Shown in pieces: positions 20,501-34,800 of a stretch of 64,000 nt of DNA (position 1 is the stretch's first letter; every line of letters starts with the position of its first letter). Origin of the DNA: Pithys albifrons albifrons. Taxonomy: Eukaryota > Chordata > Aves > Passeriformes > Thamnophilidae. The notes under the pieces were generated by a model. The model was not told the origin of the DNA. It did not search any database and saw only the letters and a list, made by a program, of their open reading frames with translations. The translations under genes and the position numbers were made by a program. The stretch covers positions 80,671,749 through 80,735,748 of the forward strand of contig NC_092497.1 in NCBI RefSeq assembly GCF_047495875.1, read 5' to 3'.

Positions 20501-23500
20501 GGCTCAATTAACTGCCCAATGGGAGAGATGTAACCATGTCAATCATTGCGCCTCATCACTCAGAGCTTTGCATAAATCCTCAGTTTGGTTATTGTGATGG
20601 TAATAATGCAAAAATATGTATAAACAAATTATAAAAAAATAAAAGTAATTTGTCCTGTTTTGTTTCCTTTTGCTGACATACAATCTCTGATGCCATACTA
20701 ACTAAGGCATCCAGTCTCTTAGGCCTGAATTCCCAACACTTAATTTAGTAGCTCAGTTTGTTTCCCAAATCAAGGAGTGAAAGTGAACATGATTCATTCA
20801 GCACTTAAGGAAAGTGGACAAAGAAGCAGGGCACAGAAACACTGCTGATATGCATCCTGTCAATGACTGACAGCATTCTGGACTCAGAGATAGCAGTCCC
20901 TGACTGTAGCATCAGGAAAATAAATCTTCCGTGTCTGTGTGAAAAACTGGATTCTGCCTCCTTCCCTGCATCATGGATGCTGTGTATTGGACAGTGACAC
21001 CTGCAGGGCAAATGTAAAGATCTCCACACAAAATGCAACTCCATGCCAATACACCTGTGGGACATAATGATATTAAAAATAAGAGCACAGGCAGCATAAG
21101 AACAGCAGAAGCTAAGTGGCTTCCTCCCAATACTTTTTCCCACAACAATAAAGATGAGGTACTTTGTAAAAATACAGAAGTTTGCTGAAGAATTATTTCA
21201 ACCCAAAATCATTGAACTGAGCAACAGTGTCATAGAACAGAACTGTGCTTAAGAGCCACATCTCTTGATAATTAAAATAAAAAATTAACATTAACCCAAA
21301 CAAGGCAGTAAGAAGTTATTTTTAAGATTTGTTCATATTGTGGCAATGAGTGCTGTTCCCTCTTTTAAAGCAGGAGGCTGTACTTTCATTTGATGTTATA
21401 CCCAGCAGCAAATATGAAAATACCTTCATTTTCTGTTTGATGAGCAAAGGCAGAAAATAAAAGCTGGTGTGTGAGTACTGAATTTTGATTGTGAAGATTT
21501 GTCAAAAAAAATGGAATAAGCACTCTTCAGCTTCATGGCTTTCTTCCCTGATAACAACTGGTCAGTCACAGGTGCAGTCAAAACCCCACCAACCTGCTGA
21601 AAAGTACTGGGGAAGGCTTAGTTATTTTATCACCACATTTAGAGAGTTCCTGATTTGTTCTGTTTTGAAGTGCTCCTAGTGAATACAGTGAAAATAAGAA
21701 GAGCTCCAGAAGGAACCTGAATAAACACAGAACTCATTTGCAAACACAACAGCTAAGGAACCAATTATGCAATATCTGTTAACAAAGCACACTGTCTGGG
21801 GTGAAATTTGATTGTGGTTTCACTTTCTCTCCATGCTCTCCCTCCGCAAACACAGTTATAGCATCTCTGTCCACTGGTACATGCCAGAGGAGCAGGTAGA
21901 GCTCTGAAGAAAATGCCTTTTAAGAGGGTGTGGAAGAGTGTCTAGGAACTCAAGAAAACCACAGGAAAAACAGTCAAGCAGTTATTACTCCTGTGGGATG
22001 TCCAATAACTTTTCTGATGCCAGCACCTTTCCCCAGAAATTTCCTGAGAACTGGAACACTACTGAGTACTTGGCTCCACACCAATGGGAGGCCAGGAAAC
22101 AGCCACAAGTCATCTGAGATAGCACTGGGGAATGTCTCCAGTAGGAAACAGAAATTAATATTTAGAGGTGATGTACTGCTCCCATCTCAGTAAAGAGCAT
22201 CAGGCTATACTCACAAATTACCCATATCAGACAGTGCCATTTTAGGGGCTAGACCACATTCACAGGCTGGGGAAGAGTTTTCCATTATTTCATTGTGGTA
22301 TCAGACAATATACTGGCAAGATAATTTTCCATTACTTTTGCCTTTGCAACCTAAATGACATTTGCTGTGCCAGGAAGCTAATTATTTGGAGGTTCAGTTT
22401 TCATCAGTTTGAAATTTGAAAGACCATATTTTTTTGTAGGGTAGAGGACAGTGATGGAGGTTTTCAAGGAAAAACTTATATTGCAAAGTAAACAGCTAAA
22501 ATTACTAAAATCTGAAAACAGCTTGGATTCTGCTATCCCTGAGAAATCAATTCTTAACCCATGTCCACTTCAAGATTGCACACTGTAATTCTTCAATGCT
22601 GATACAAGTTTTGGTGGACTTGTTGGGTCACTGGTGCAAAGGAAATCCTTTTGAAGAAAAACATAATTTTTTCAGTAATTTTTGCCTGTGCTTTTATTTG
22701 CAGGTTTAAGATGTATGTTTGTCTAAGGCTTTTGGCAGTTATCTGAGCTTTTTTTGTTGTTTTCTTTTTTTTTTTCATTTACTCTAGCAAAAGATGCAAC
22801 AAGTAGTGGTTTCTGGAGTTACATTTTTCCAAATGTGTTCCAGCTACTCCTGACTTACCAAATTCAAGGAAGGAATGAGAGATTAGTGCAAAGTGAGGGA
22901 AGGGAGATGAAAATAACGTAGCCTTAGGAAACCTAAGTCTTCGTTGCAGGTCTATGTAATAAGACAGACAGTGTGAAGTGGAAGATGAAGATCCATCTAG
23001 AGGTCTGAGTGACAAACAACACTGTTATATCCCAAGGTGTCGTATGCTCTCAGAGCCTTTAAGGAGAACAAGAGACATATATGGCTTGGCTGCCTATCAC
23101 CAGTTTTCAGGGTGGCAGTGGATAAGATCTTGTTGACACCTGTGAGAATGATTGAATTCAACCTTAGGCAGAAGATCGCAATGATATAGATAATCTGGTC
23201 CCTAAGGTAAGCTTGGTGGCTTCAACTAATTCAATTTATGGGCTTCTTTCCTTGTTGCGGAAATCCTAGGAAAAACTTGCCTTCACCAGCAGCTTGATCC
23301 CCAAAAGGTTCTAAGTTTTTCCAGCTATGATTAATTTCATGTAAAGTTTTGGGTGCTTGCACCTCTGAAACTCAAGCCTTACATGTGATGCATGAAGCAT
23401 CTGCCACATTCAGATTCTGATTATCCAGGGGCATAAAAGTGATTGAAAGAGAGGAGAAAAAATAACAAACCCAAACTTCATAAACATTCACTGAAGTCCA

Positions 23501-24683
23501 TCATCAGTATCTAACCAGCATGATAGCATAACAATGTGTCAGTTGTCACTTTGTAGCATGCAAGTTTTATTCCCAAATTACCCCAGTAACCTTAATAAGA
23601 AGCGCAAAATGCACAAAGAATATGGCCATCTGGAATACATAATGTGGAAAGATCTGCAATGCATTACATGGTCTGGAAAGTGGCTGGTTGAATTCCAGAG
23701 AGCTAAGATAGACTTCAAAGTCTGGCCGCACATCAGTGAAACTGCTGATCAACTCAGATATTTAAAGTGGGTGTAGTTGAATAAGTTTATTACATTTTTT
23801 ATCGGTTGCATTCATATGGGAAAACATTATCAGTAGATAGGTTCTCCACTGATTTCATGCTTCGTTCTTTTATTTTAACTGCATATTATATTTTCAAAAT
23901 TTTACATCATATTGCAATTTTACGAAACCAGAATTTCTCGTCATTTATAATGCCATTGTACAAGAATTGGAAAAAAAAAAGCCCAAACAACTCAAGTTAC
24001 CATAAAGTAATCTTTAAGTACCTTTAAAAAAACCTGGGCAATTTTAATCTTGAAGTAATGAAAGACAAATTAAGCTGGGTTTCCACCTTTGCTCTGTTTT
24101 TAACTAAACCCAAAGACATCAATAATTTTGTACTTTTCATATTTTTAGTGGTAACAGCTTCCTCCTAGATTAATTGATATACCTGATTCTTATTTTCCCA
24201 GACTTCTAGCTTCTCTAATTTTTGTTGGAGAAAGGGAAAGAAAGATAAAACCATATACTTCATTATTTTCATGACCTTATCCTAGAATCACATGCATCAG
24301 ACCTGGGATTTGGTTCTAGGTGTATTTTACCAAGACTATGAATGAAAGTGTGACTCTCCAAACTTTGATCATCTCTAATGGGACAGCTGGATTATTCTAC
24401 CATTCTTTTCTTCTATTGAATATTTGTTTTATAAACACAAGCTCATATAAAACATCCTGAACTAGGTTCTCCAAAGCTAAAACTACTCAAACTAAGCATG
24501 ATCTTACTCTTTTGCTTAATATTTGGACATTGAATTTAACTATAAGTCATAAATAGATTATTTTTATTATAAAATACAAAAATTCTACTCATGACAGTGT
24601 TTTCATGAATTTGTTAGGTCTTGTTAGCTTTTGTACTGAGTATTCTTCACTATGCCATTCAAAGTTTCCTGTTTATACAGTGC
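20501..24683. other. Non-coding stretch
   Basis: More than 4 kb of AT-rich sequence without recognised genes, RNAs or repeat termini. Open frames are short and lack known motifs. Confidence 0.65.
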
Positions 24684-24688
24684 AAGTT
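24684..24688. repeat. Target-site duplication, left copy of solo LTR 1
   Basis: AAGTT immediately precedes the LTR start TGTCCTAG and recurs at 25,316-25,320 after the LTR end. Confidence 0.8.
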
Positions 24689-25315
24689 TGTCCTAGTTCA
24701 GCAGGAGATACCAGCTAACCCTGTGTGGGGGTGACCAAAGCTGTGTATTCTACCCCCTCTATTCATTCCCCAAGGTCAATGGGCCATTAGCAGCAGCTGC
24801 CCAGGGAGCCATTATCACCTTCACACCCAGCCTGAGGGGGCGGAGCTGCTAATGGGCCATCAACAGTTCAACACCCCCTGGCTCCCAGAGTTAATCACCC
24901 ATTGTGTGAGTCCCCGCCCAGGGGGAGGGACTGAGTGCTCCCTGAGGGTACATAAGTGGTGGGTAAGAAGACCTCGGGAACTTCTCGTTGGATCCAGAGC
25001 AGCAGCAGGACCTTGACAGGAGGAGATCACCGCTCTCGCCCAGACCACAGCCCTCACCTGCACCAACAGGTTTTTCTTTTCCTTTTGCTCTGGACTTGGG
25101 GGAACCACAGGGGTCTCAGCACAAGGGCAAACAAACCCCCTTGGGTTTGTGCCCCAGGACACTGGGTTATACTGCTGGGGTTTTGTGAGTTGAAAGCAAT
25201 TTCCCTTGTGTGTCAGTGTTGTTATTGTAATATTATTATTAAATTTCAGCTCTGACTTATAATCTCTCTCGTGGTGAGTTCATTTCCCCTGCTGGTTCAC
25301 CTTTAAACCAGCACA
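24689..25315 (+). mobile_element. Solo LTR 1 (ERVL-like, 5-bp duplication)
   Basis: A 627-bp LTR with ends TGTCCTAGTTCAGC and CCTTTAAACCAGCACA, flanked by perfect AAGTT repeats. U3 holds GC boxes (GGGGGCGGAGC at about 24,836 and CCCCGCCC at about 24,912). A TATA-like TACATAAG lies at about 24,949, and an ATTAAA variant polyadenylation signal at about 25,238. No internal retroviral sequence adjoins it. It is about 96-97% identical by eye to the LTR at 46,066-46,690 (roughly 22 differences), yet has its own flank and duplication, so the two are independent insertions of one young family. The 5-bp duplication and the 3' end resembling avian ERVL LTRs favour ERVL. I cannot name the subfamily. Confidence 0.9.
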
Positions 25316-25320
25316 AAGTT
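25316..25320. repeat. Target-site duplication, right copy of solo LTR 1
   Basis: AAGTT, identical to 24,684-24,688. Confidence 0.8.
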
Positions 25321-26071
25321 CCAGGTAAACTGCTGAGAAATCTGGTTTTAATTGACGTTTGAGTATTCTGCAATACATGATAGAAATTATACTGGAATAT
25401 GTGCATAGTACTGACTGCAGTGGAGTAAGATAACTGTGCAAGGGAAGTGCTTTGCAAGTGGGTTTTTAGCATGTTTTACTTTCCCCAGGTCTATAACAAA
25501 TATCCCAGTTTAGTTCCTGCAGTTTATTATCCTTCAGCTAGACTAGCACCCACGCAGGAAGATGAAGTAAAATTCCTTCAAATACTGCCAATAGCTAGAT
25601 CAGCACATACAGCACAGCAGAAATTGCACTTCCTCTTAAAATTGTCTTTTCCCATTCTGGAAGATAGGAATAACAATCTCAAAATTGTGCTGACCTCAGA
25701 AGATAAGTTGTTTTCTCCACAATCTTTTTCCAACCCCTTAATGAAGTCACTGAGGAAGATGGATGTATTTCTATAAGGGGAATGTCTTTTAAAGACAGTT
25801 AGCTGCACTTAGACTGGACTTCAGGCAACTGTGACTATGGGTCAGTTGATTGTGGCAATTACCATCTCCCTGCCAGGGGCCTTCCTCCTCTCTGAAGCCT
25901 TTCCAGTGATGCATTCTTCACCAAAGTCACAAAAGTTGAGGTCTGAGGTGATTTAAGTCATTCTTTCCAACATCTTTGAAACATCCATAAGGGCAATCCC
26001 TATGGACATTTGACTCATCAGCTTCCTGTTTCTACTGAAACCCAGATGTAAGAAATAATCCACTATGACTG

Positions 26072-26184
26072 GAAAAAAACCCCACAAAACAAAACCAACC
26101 AAAACTAAAATCAACCAAAGTAAACCAAAACAAACAAAACAAAAAAACCACAAAAAAATCTCAAAAGAAAACCCAAACAAAACG
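26072..26184. repeat. A/C-rich low-complexity tract
   Basis: About 110 bases almost without G or T on the plus strand, built of AAAAC/ACCAA-like units. Its long open frames (lysine/threonine-rich on plus, hydrophobic on minus) come from the base composition. Confidence 0.8.
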
Positions 26185-28406
26185 TTGGCTGAGCATTTCA
26201 AAACCTTCACACACCTGGAAGTTTGGGTGTCGTATTCCTCATGTTTCATTCATACCTTTAAAAGAAGAGGAAAGGAAGTCATGTACTTAATCAAAGTCTC
26301 AGCCATACTTCCTGAGCCTATCTGTTTTGCAGATGGGAAGACTTAGAAGACAGATTGATTTTTAATCAATGTTAAATAATGAAGAGCATCTGCTTCATGT
26401 AATAAAAATATACCCTATAGTTCCAGTCATCTGACATAGCTGCTGACTGACTCAGTGATAGGGAAAGTATGGTGGTAGCAAAATGCACACCATCTCAGCA
26501 AAGGGGGATCCTGTAGATTTAGAAAAACTATCAGTACTCAAGACTTCATTTACCACACCTTGGTACAAGACACTGGATGAAGGGAGTAACTCCTCATGAA
26601 ATCCCTAAGAAATTCTTCCCTGTAGAAACAGATCCAAACACTCAACTTCTAAAATAGCTAACATTTCCAAAATGACTGCAGATGGGGTCTAAATTTTGTT
26701 GTCTGGTTGCAGCCTTACTGTCTTTAAGCAAAGGAGTACAAAAAGAAAAATTGCTTGGCTAATTGACTGGAACAGTTTATTCCCCTATACAACTTGCTAT
26801 TTGCAAATGAAGGAATTCCTGTTTGACCTGAAGGAGTAGAGTTTCATTTGTCTTCAAGAAAGGGTAGTAGCTTTGAGCACACTACCATAATCTGTTAGAG
26901 TTGTTTTCATGCTTGAGAAAACAAAATTTGAAAAACCATAGAAACAGGGTGATTTAAGATCTATGAATAGAAAACAGACATAACAGTTGATATGAACAAT
27001 ACATGAGTAACTTGAAGGCTAACTTTTTATTAAGTCATTCAGAAAAATATGTGCAAATTTTTATGATATTTACAAAAATACTGGTTAACTTTGCAAATGA
27101 ACCATCCACAGAAAAGAAATGTTTCCCACATAATTAGTTTCCAAGAAAAATAGTTCAGCCAGCTGTAAAAAGGTGTGAAAACTACGCTAAACTAAGAATA
27201 ATAATACAAACCTCTGTGCAATAATGGTCTAAAGAGTCTGAAGTATACTGGATGTAGCTACTTTGGGAAGCTGTTAGGAACTCAGACCAAAAGATATGGG
27301 CATTTAGACAGAAGCTGAAAATTTCTCCACTCAATTATAGTGGGTCTTGACTTTAGGGTGTCCTCAGGCCTACTTTATAAATTGGACTACTAAGGGCTGC
27401 TTAGCAGAAGTACAAGATAATATTATACCTCATCCTCAAAGAAAGTGCTGGCAGGTAAGAGGGAAAGGTGTTTCAGGTCTGAAGAAACTTCCCAAAACTC
27501 AGGGCTCTGGTGCTGTCTGTAGGACACTATAGTGTTTCTTTTCTGAGCATTTTCTGGCAGGCCAAGGTTTTATTTTGGGAGATGCTGGCCCAGTAAGTTT
27601 GAAGGCAAAATAAACCTTTGACTTTCCTATCTAATGCATATTAAGGGCATGCTCAGCCTTGCCTATGCTTGTTAAAACATGTTATTCCAAAGGTTCTAGA
27701 GAAACTTGGAATCAGTTTTAAGAATACTAGTTTTAAAGATCTTAAAACATCACAGATTACTTTAACCGGCATTAAAAAGAAAGGAAGGGGGAAAACCAGA
27801 TGTATCCCTTCCTTGCTAACACAGAACTTTCTGTGTAGTAGGCAGCAAAAAAAAAAGCCTGACCCTACTTCATCCCAGGGATAGGGGCAGAGTACTCCTA
27901 CTTCCCTTTCCCAGGAGATGCAGCTTCTAGCTCTTTCCTAACACAGCTGTGGGTTTTGAAGCAAATCCCTGTATTATGAAAATTAGGAAGGGAGGGAGAG
28001 TGTGTAGCAGAAAAAGTGTCCCTATATAAGAAGTATATTAAAGCTAGCACTAGAAGGAAAAAGGGACATCTTGAGAAAACTGTTAAGAAACTCATCTGGG
28101 GTGTTTCTTGGGTTGTAAGGTTTTGCATGTCTTAAAATCACCACACTTGGCAGTGAGTCAGACCAGGCTTGGCAGTCACTGTCTACTAAAGGTCTGAAAG
28201 CAGGACACTTATCTCTTTCACCTTCTCTTTCATCTTTCTGTCCTGCTTCATGTTTTTCCTGTTCTTGTTTAAATGTTCCAATTTTGAATATCCTAATAAT
28301 CCTTTGAAGCATTTAATTTCCTCTTTGCCAATCTAAGACAAAACAGACCATATTCCATTTGACTGATGTTTGACCATGAGGATATTTTATATCTGTGCTT
28401 GCACAG

Positions 28407-28429
28407 ACATACATACATACATACATACA
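28407..28429. repeat. (CATA)n microsatellite
   Basis: About five and a half ACAT units, followed by a short CA-rich tract to about 28,453. Confidence 0.9.
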
Positions 28430-31400
28430 ATGCAGGCACACACACCACACACTTCAAGAACACACCAAGCTGTTACAAATCTGAAAGCAATCTTCAGCCC
28501 ATATTCTTCAGGAGCTCATTCATGGACTTATTCCAAGGAATAGTATGAATATTCCTCATATTCACAATTGTTTGATGAAGAACATCTAGATTGCTTTCAG
28601 AGCACCATCCAACAGAAGATTGTGTGGCCCATTAGGAAACTAAGATTTCTTTGAGAGCCCATGATGATGGAAAGGTGGAGTTATTTTGCCATGCAAACTA
28701 TGCAATTTAATCTCACCCTTAGGAGTAGACATGGAAAAAAACCCCATAAAGTCTTCTGATCTAATGCTGAAATATATTACATTTATTTGCTTGATATATT
28801 TTAATGGAAAGAGTTCTTTTGAAAATGTGCATTTTTAGACATATAAGAATCCAAATAGTTTAAAATAATTATGTTGTAAATGTCAATTCTTCGTAAATGA
28901 AGCTATGAAGTATATAGAGCAGGAGCAGGGAGACTATGTCACGGAGGCACCCACTTTGGAAAGCTGCATTCTAGCAGCAAATATTTTAAAAAGTAAATCT
29001 ATGATTTACATCACTGAAGGGATATTATCTTTCAGTGGCTGATGTCCATTCGTTGTCTGTTTTGGTTGGTTTCAAGGAAAATCTCAGTGCCATTTTCACG
29101 GTCTCAGGACAGTCTTGCAATGACCAACCTCCATGTGCTTCTCCAGTTCTAGTCAAGAGCTGCTCTTTCCCCTTGTGCTTACTGCAGCCCAGCAGCATGA
29201 ATGTCCAGAAGGGATGAAAGGCTAGAGCCTGGAAAACCCTGTGAGGGTTTAATTCTTCTACACTCTTTCTCCATGGTGTTTTCCTTTAGAGTCTGTTGGA
29301 TAAACTAGAAAATGTTGCAGTGCAACAGGAAGCTGATTTGCACAGAACAGAACTATCAGATTCTACCTGTATATGGATAGTTTTAGGTAAAAAATCCCCT
29401 TTTTTTTCCTGATTAGTCTGACAGAAACCTTCATGTTCTCTAGCAACTTTCTTGTTTCTGTCTTGAGTAAAGCAGTGACAAATTTTGGTATTTGTTTCTG
29501 ATTTCCAAAAGGCTTCCTGCAACACAGTTCATACAAAACATGAAGCATTTAACCCAAGCAAAATGCTGCTCTTTTCCACAAAAATGATACCTCCAAAGCC
29601 TTTTCTTCATAGAGAGAGAAGGTCACTGTGATATAACAAGAAAACACAAAAAGAGTACTTGCTCCAGATAACCCCGCTCTGTTCCTGATGAGTTTTCCTT
29701 ACTTCTTTTCCTCAGGGATTCCCAGCTTGTCTACAAAGACAAATACACAGGGAAAGTTGTATGTTCAGCTGAGTATAACACACCTGCACTCTCTCAGGAA
29801 AACATTTTAACTGTGCTGCCTTCTAGTCCAAAAATTATTTGGCAGAAGGCTTACTAACCATTTTTTATTTTGTGTTATGCATCTAGCTTTATAAATGATA
29901 CAGGGAATAGTGAAGTCCAGACTCCAGCCTAAATGAAGAGAATCAGGAAAATATCTCTTTCCTGATATCTGCTTGAATAATGGTCACTTTTGTCCCCAGA
30001 AGTTCACAAAGATGTTACAGGATCCCAAGAGTGCGCTTGGTGCTCAGGCACAATATTGTGTTTTCTGATCACCAGGTCAAAGCATGAAAGTTATATATAG
30101 TTTTACAGGAATTGCTTGTAGCTAAGAATATTTCTAAGACTTATAATTTTTCTTTACAAGAACTATGTACAATTAATACTTTCAAGATACATAATTTTTC
30201 ATTGTCATACTCTTCTGAAAATTACAGTATACCGGAAAAATTAAAAATTAATACCATTTTTGCTGTGGAATTATTTTGTACAAGAATGCACAACCACAAA
30301 TTCAGCTTTCCTAAGTGTGCTTTGAATAGACAGAAACAGAACAAGCAACACTTTAGAGACATATACCATCCCATATGGAATGAAAATAACACCAATCACT
30401 TTTTGGCTCTGAATTTCTGTTCACTTTGTGTACCTGAGTAAATGTATCAGCAAGAAACAGAACATAGGGGAAAAGAGACTGGTATAAATCAGAAAAAAAC
30501 TCTGTAGCAAAGTCTTCTCTCACATAGATGGTATCTCACAAATAAGTTGAACTTTTGAAAATATATTACTAGCCCCATTCTATTCATCAGAGAGGAGAGC
30601 TTTTTTAAACAGCTGATCTCCAAAGAATAATGCCATTAACAAATATTTTCTTAATAAAACATCAGTTAAGCAAAGACTTCTCAACGTATATATTCCCTAA
30701 CAAATTCTCCCAAATAGTTCTAATATTTAAATTAAGGATTTTATGACTATAAGCAGATTCGACAGGTGAAACAGATATTTAATTTATCCATTTATTCCAC
30801 CCCATTTGGGCTCAATGAGGTACTTTATAAAATAGACACAGGTGCAGAGATTTGCTCTTCTTGTAATACTTACTTTATATGTAGCAGTTACCATCTAAAA
30901 CATTTGTCATCTGAAATGTGAGGGTGTGGGGTTTATTTGTGAAATTAAGAGTCATGCTGGAGCTTTTTTTGGTGTCATATTGGCTCCTTCTGTGGTGGTA
31001 ATGGGTTAGTATGTTGGCATAAGGTATCGATCAATGCATAAGAGTGAGCCCAACCTGAGCTGTTTCTTGGGTTGTGCTGGATGAAACAGATTCCAACCAT
31101 GCTTCAATTATGATCCCTTTCTTCCTTCAGAGAGCTATATAGCAGCGGAGTTTATCACAAGCCTGGAAAAACCCCTAGATTTTATTAGGATATGAAACCT
31201 AGGAAGCAACAGGCCCTTGATTGAGTTCCCTGCATATGTATGTGCAGCTCTGCTCTCTAGGAACAATAGGCTAGAATGTTTTAAATAATGAAAGTAATTA
31301 AAGGTATGTTTCTTACTGTAGTTACTGGTCTGTCTCTTAACTAAGAAGACCCATTCTTCAGACAAAATCCTGAAGAACAAAAGATTGAAGTAGAAATGCC

Positions 31401-31857
31401 ATTCAATGGCTTGTAGAATAACTGATAAATGCTTTTTCTATTCCTGTGTCTCTGACACATATGATATTAAACATTCTCTAGTTGACATTGACTACTGAAA
31501 TTTCAGAAATGTAATAAAACCATAGTTTTAAAGTGAAATCACCCAGGGTTTGGCCTGAGTTTTGAAAAATTATAGATTTCCCTGCTGGATGGAAAAGCCC
31601 AAAAATATTTGCTTTGTGGATTTTCAAATGCATAAAATATTTTTTTTTTACTACTCTTTCTGCTCCAATGTGTTTTTCTAAAAATCAATCCATTTAAAAT
31701 TCATTCAGGATGATACAAAATGCATTAGCTTCTGTATGCTTGAGACTATGCATTTAAAATACAAGTAGAAATTTCTATGTGAACTTCAGAATACATTGCT
31801 GTTCTTTAGCTGATTTGCATTTAGCTTACCAAATTCAAAAATCAATTTTTTTCTGTC

Positions 31858-31876
31858 TTTTTTTTTTTTTTTTTTT
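31858..31876. repeat. T19 homopolymer
   Basis: A run of nineteen T, directly followed by GCAG. It resembles a splice acceptor, but the frame downstream stays open for only about 27 codons. Confidence 0.8.
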
Positions 31877-34800
31877 GCAGATGAGTATCTTCATGACAAA
31901 TACATGCAGGAAAATAGTATATTAATGATTTCTTTCATTGCTTACCCTACTGTGAACACCTAGTTATCACCAGATTCCTTATGTGACTGCACAGTGTGTC
32001 CCATGTGTAGATATCTACATGCATCTTAGGAAAAGCAGTGGCACACACTTCGATAAGTTCATATTTATAAATTTAAAATGTTCAGATACAAGGAAAATTA
32101 GTATTTTAAAGACAGTTTGTGGGTTGCTTCAGGAATTTTTGTGTGCAAACGCTGCCCAGTAAAGGGAGAAAAAATATGCGCTTTCCAACTAAATGTACCC
32201 AATAAACCCTAAATGACACAAAAAACATCTGGCTTCAGGTTTTGCAATGCACTCCATAAATGAATTTTGATTAGTCACAGGTTTGCAAATCTACAAAGCA
32301 AAGTTGTGTGCAGTGTCTCTGAATGTGGAACCTCTTTCTGGTATTCTGCCAGAGACCCTGCAAAACTTATATTTCTCTACCTTTATGAACACTTTGTGGT
32401 TGTATCTGAAATGCACTTTGATTTTTGTCTTGCTCAACATAAAGCACAAATCAAAATTCAAAGCTAAAGATTCTATATAGAAGCAGGAGAAAATTATCAT
32501 TTGAACAAATACTGGTTCCACAGTCAAATTTGCATAGGACTACTTTGTCTTAATTAGCCCTTTAATAAATGAGCAATTTGTATTTTGAAACTGAAACACA
32601 AACACTGGAATCAGGATTTAAAGCATGAGGCTTTAAAAACTATGTCATGCATCCAAAAGCTGCTCAGATCTGTATCACTGTAACTATCACTTTAATTTCA
32701 TTTGTCATAAGGAAATAATCTCAACCCATTACTTTGCTATTGATCCAAGACTGTCAGGAGTAATTTTGGTCCGTATCTGGAAGTAAGGAGGTGATCTCAG
32801 TAAAGAGGAATAGAAAATCCTGTAAGGCAAGAGGGTAGTCATGAGAAAATAGAAAGCAAGAAGAGGAGGGTGCTTGGAAATAGGTCTCACCATTACAAAG
32901 TGAATGTCTACTCATTCCCTTCCTGATGCTCAGTAAATAGAAACATTGTGCCAATCAGAGCCAGAACTTCAATGTGACTTTCCTTTTGCTAGAGGAAAGA
33001 GAAGAAAATGTGCCCATAATGAATCGTGGGCTCAAGTACAAACTGGAATAAATAAGCAGAGGAACTTTCTGGAATAGAGTCTCCCAAAAGAGACAGAAAG
33101 GAAGTATGGGAAACAGAGGACCAAAACCACCTTTGATTTCATCCTTTACCTCATCTAGTCTAATTTATCTCTCTGGATGATCTCAAAGAATTATATGTTC
33201 AATCCATTTTGTGATGTTTCAAACATGTCCCAGATGTCAGCCCTCAGTATCAGAGTAGGGAAGTCTGTTTATATGGAAATGTGATAGCTGCAATTTATGG
33301 TCTGACAAAGTCACTTTAATAACTGATTAGTGAGTTAGGGGGTTTCTGGCACTCCACTTCTACTAACCACTTTTCTGCCATCAATTGAGATGTATCATTT
33401 TATGACTTCAAGGATTCTCGGAACAATACTGTAAGGCAAGTGGACTGAGAACAGCCAATAGTGCTGGATTTTAATTTAAACAAACAAGTACAAATACAAC
33501 TACTATATATTCAAAATTTATCTTTCCAAATATGAAAATCCTCACTAAACTATGCTGTTGTTTCCAGTGTTTAGGTCCATTAAAAATGTCTTGATTTTTA
33601 TAACTGTCAGTTCCTCTCACAATTGGAAAATATCTGTCAGAGAAGTTTAGTCAAACCACATAGACACTTCTGCAGTCTCTCACTGCACCAGTTAATTAAA
33701 TAATAATTTTAAAAAATAAAAGATAGCAAGGAGCTGCAGATTTTGAGTTTCTATCTTTGGCTTTTCTAAAGCTGCAGAAACAACCAAATTAGAAGACCCA
33801 GTCATAACATGTCTGGAGAGGCTGCAATTATTTTGCACAGCCTTGTTGCATACCCAAGGCCATAAACTCATCTCCACCTGAAATACTCTTGTGCCACAGG
33901 TTTGAAGTGGCAAAGAAGAGAGTCTGAGTGGGACAACAAAGACAGGGCTCATATCTGAAACAATGGACAAGATGGGGTGAAAGAGACAAAGGAAGAGCAA
34001 AAAGGAGGGGCAGGACTCTTCATGTGGGATGGCATTGTGCTGCATGGATATGCAAGGTATTATGACAGCTACATGACGACTGGTTTGTCAAGGTCAACAT
34101 AACAGGTGGGACACTCACCTGTGGCTCTGCAGAGCACACACAAAGAAAAGTTACCTGAGAGCTCAACTTTGTGACGAAGATACAGTCACTGTGGGCACCT
34201 CTGGCACCATTCCAGATTCGTAGCTCCAGATTTGACACAGGTGTTGATCCTGTGCTGTGCCAGCAAGGGTGAACCAAAAAGCCTGTATGCCCCTGATGTA
34301 AGTAGACTGGGTCTCAAGACAAGGGGTGCAGAGCCCACAAGTCTGAGCAGAACTGCTCACCCCAGCAATGAAGCTACCCTTCTTGAGAAGTTTCTTAGAC
34401 AGCCTGGCTTTCTGACTGGGGAAACTTCATGGGCCTCAGCACAAAGACCCTGTTTTGCTGTGTTGTAATTGGGTCCAGACTCATGCAAGGTGGGTGGGTG
34501 TTCTGGAAAAAAAAAAAAGACAGTCACATCTCCCTGAGAGAGTAGGAAAGAGACACTCAGTGAGTTAAACTGAAAACAGGCTGAGTCCCAGGGCTTCCAA
34601 GGAATATGAGTAGATGTTGAACTATTTTTGTACACAAAGCCTGTCTAATTAGTTTGTAATGAAACATAAGCATAGATGAGATGACATGTGTGTGTTGTGT
34701 CATGACCCTTTGTTCTCTATTGCCTCAAAGGAACTGCTTAGCAGGAGTGTCCTAGAAAGTACTTACCTACCTGCTGGCATTCATCACACGTTCCTAGATG

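Noticed and set aside
26065..26346. Lysine-rich plus-strand and hydrophobic minus-strand frames
   Set aside because: Both are by-products of the A/C-rich low-complexity tract at 26,072-26,184.
31858..31960. T19-GCAG as a splice acceptor with a downstream exon
   Set aside because: The open frame lasts only about 27 codons before TAG, has no recognisable motif, and homopolymer T runs are common in this window.
33120..33240. Possible old CR1 fragment (CATCTAGTCTAATTTATCTC)
   Set aside because: Only one short phrase matches and the flanks do not follow the CR1 order.
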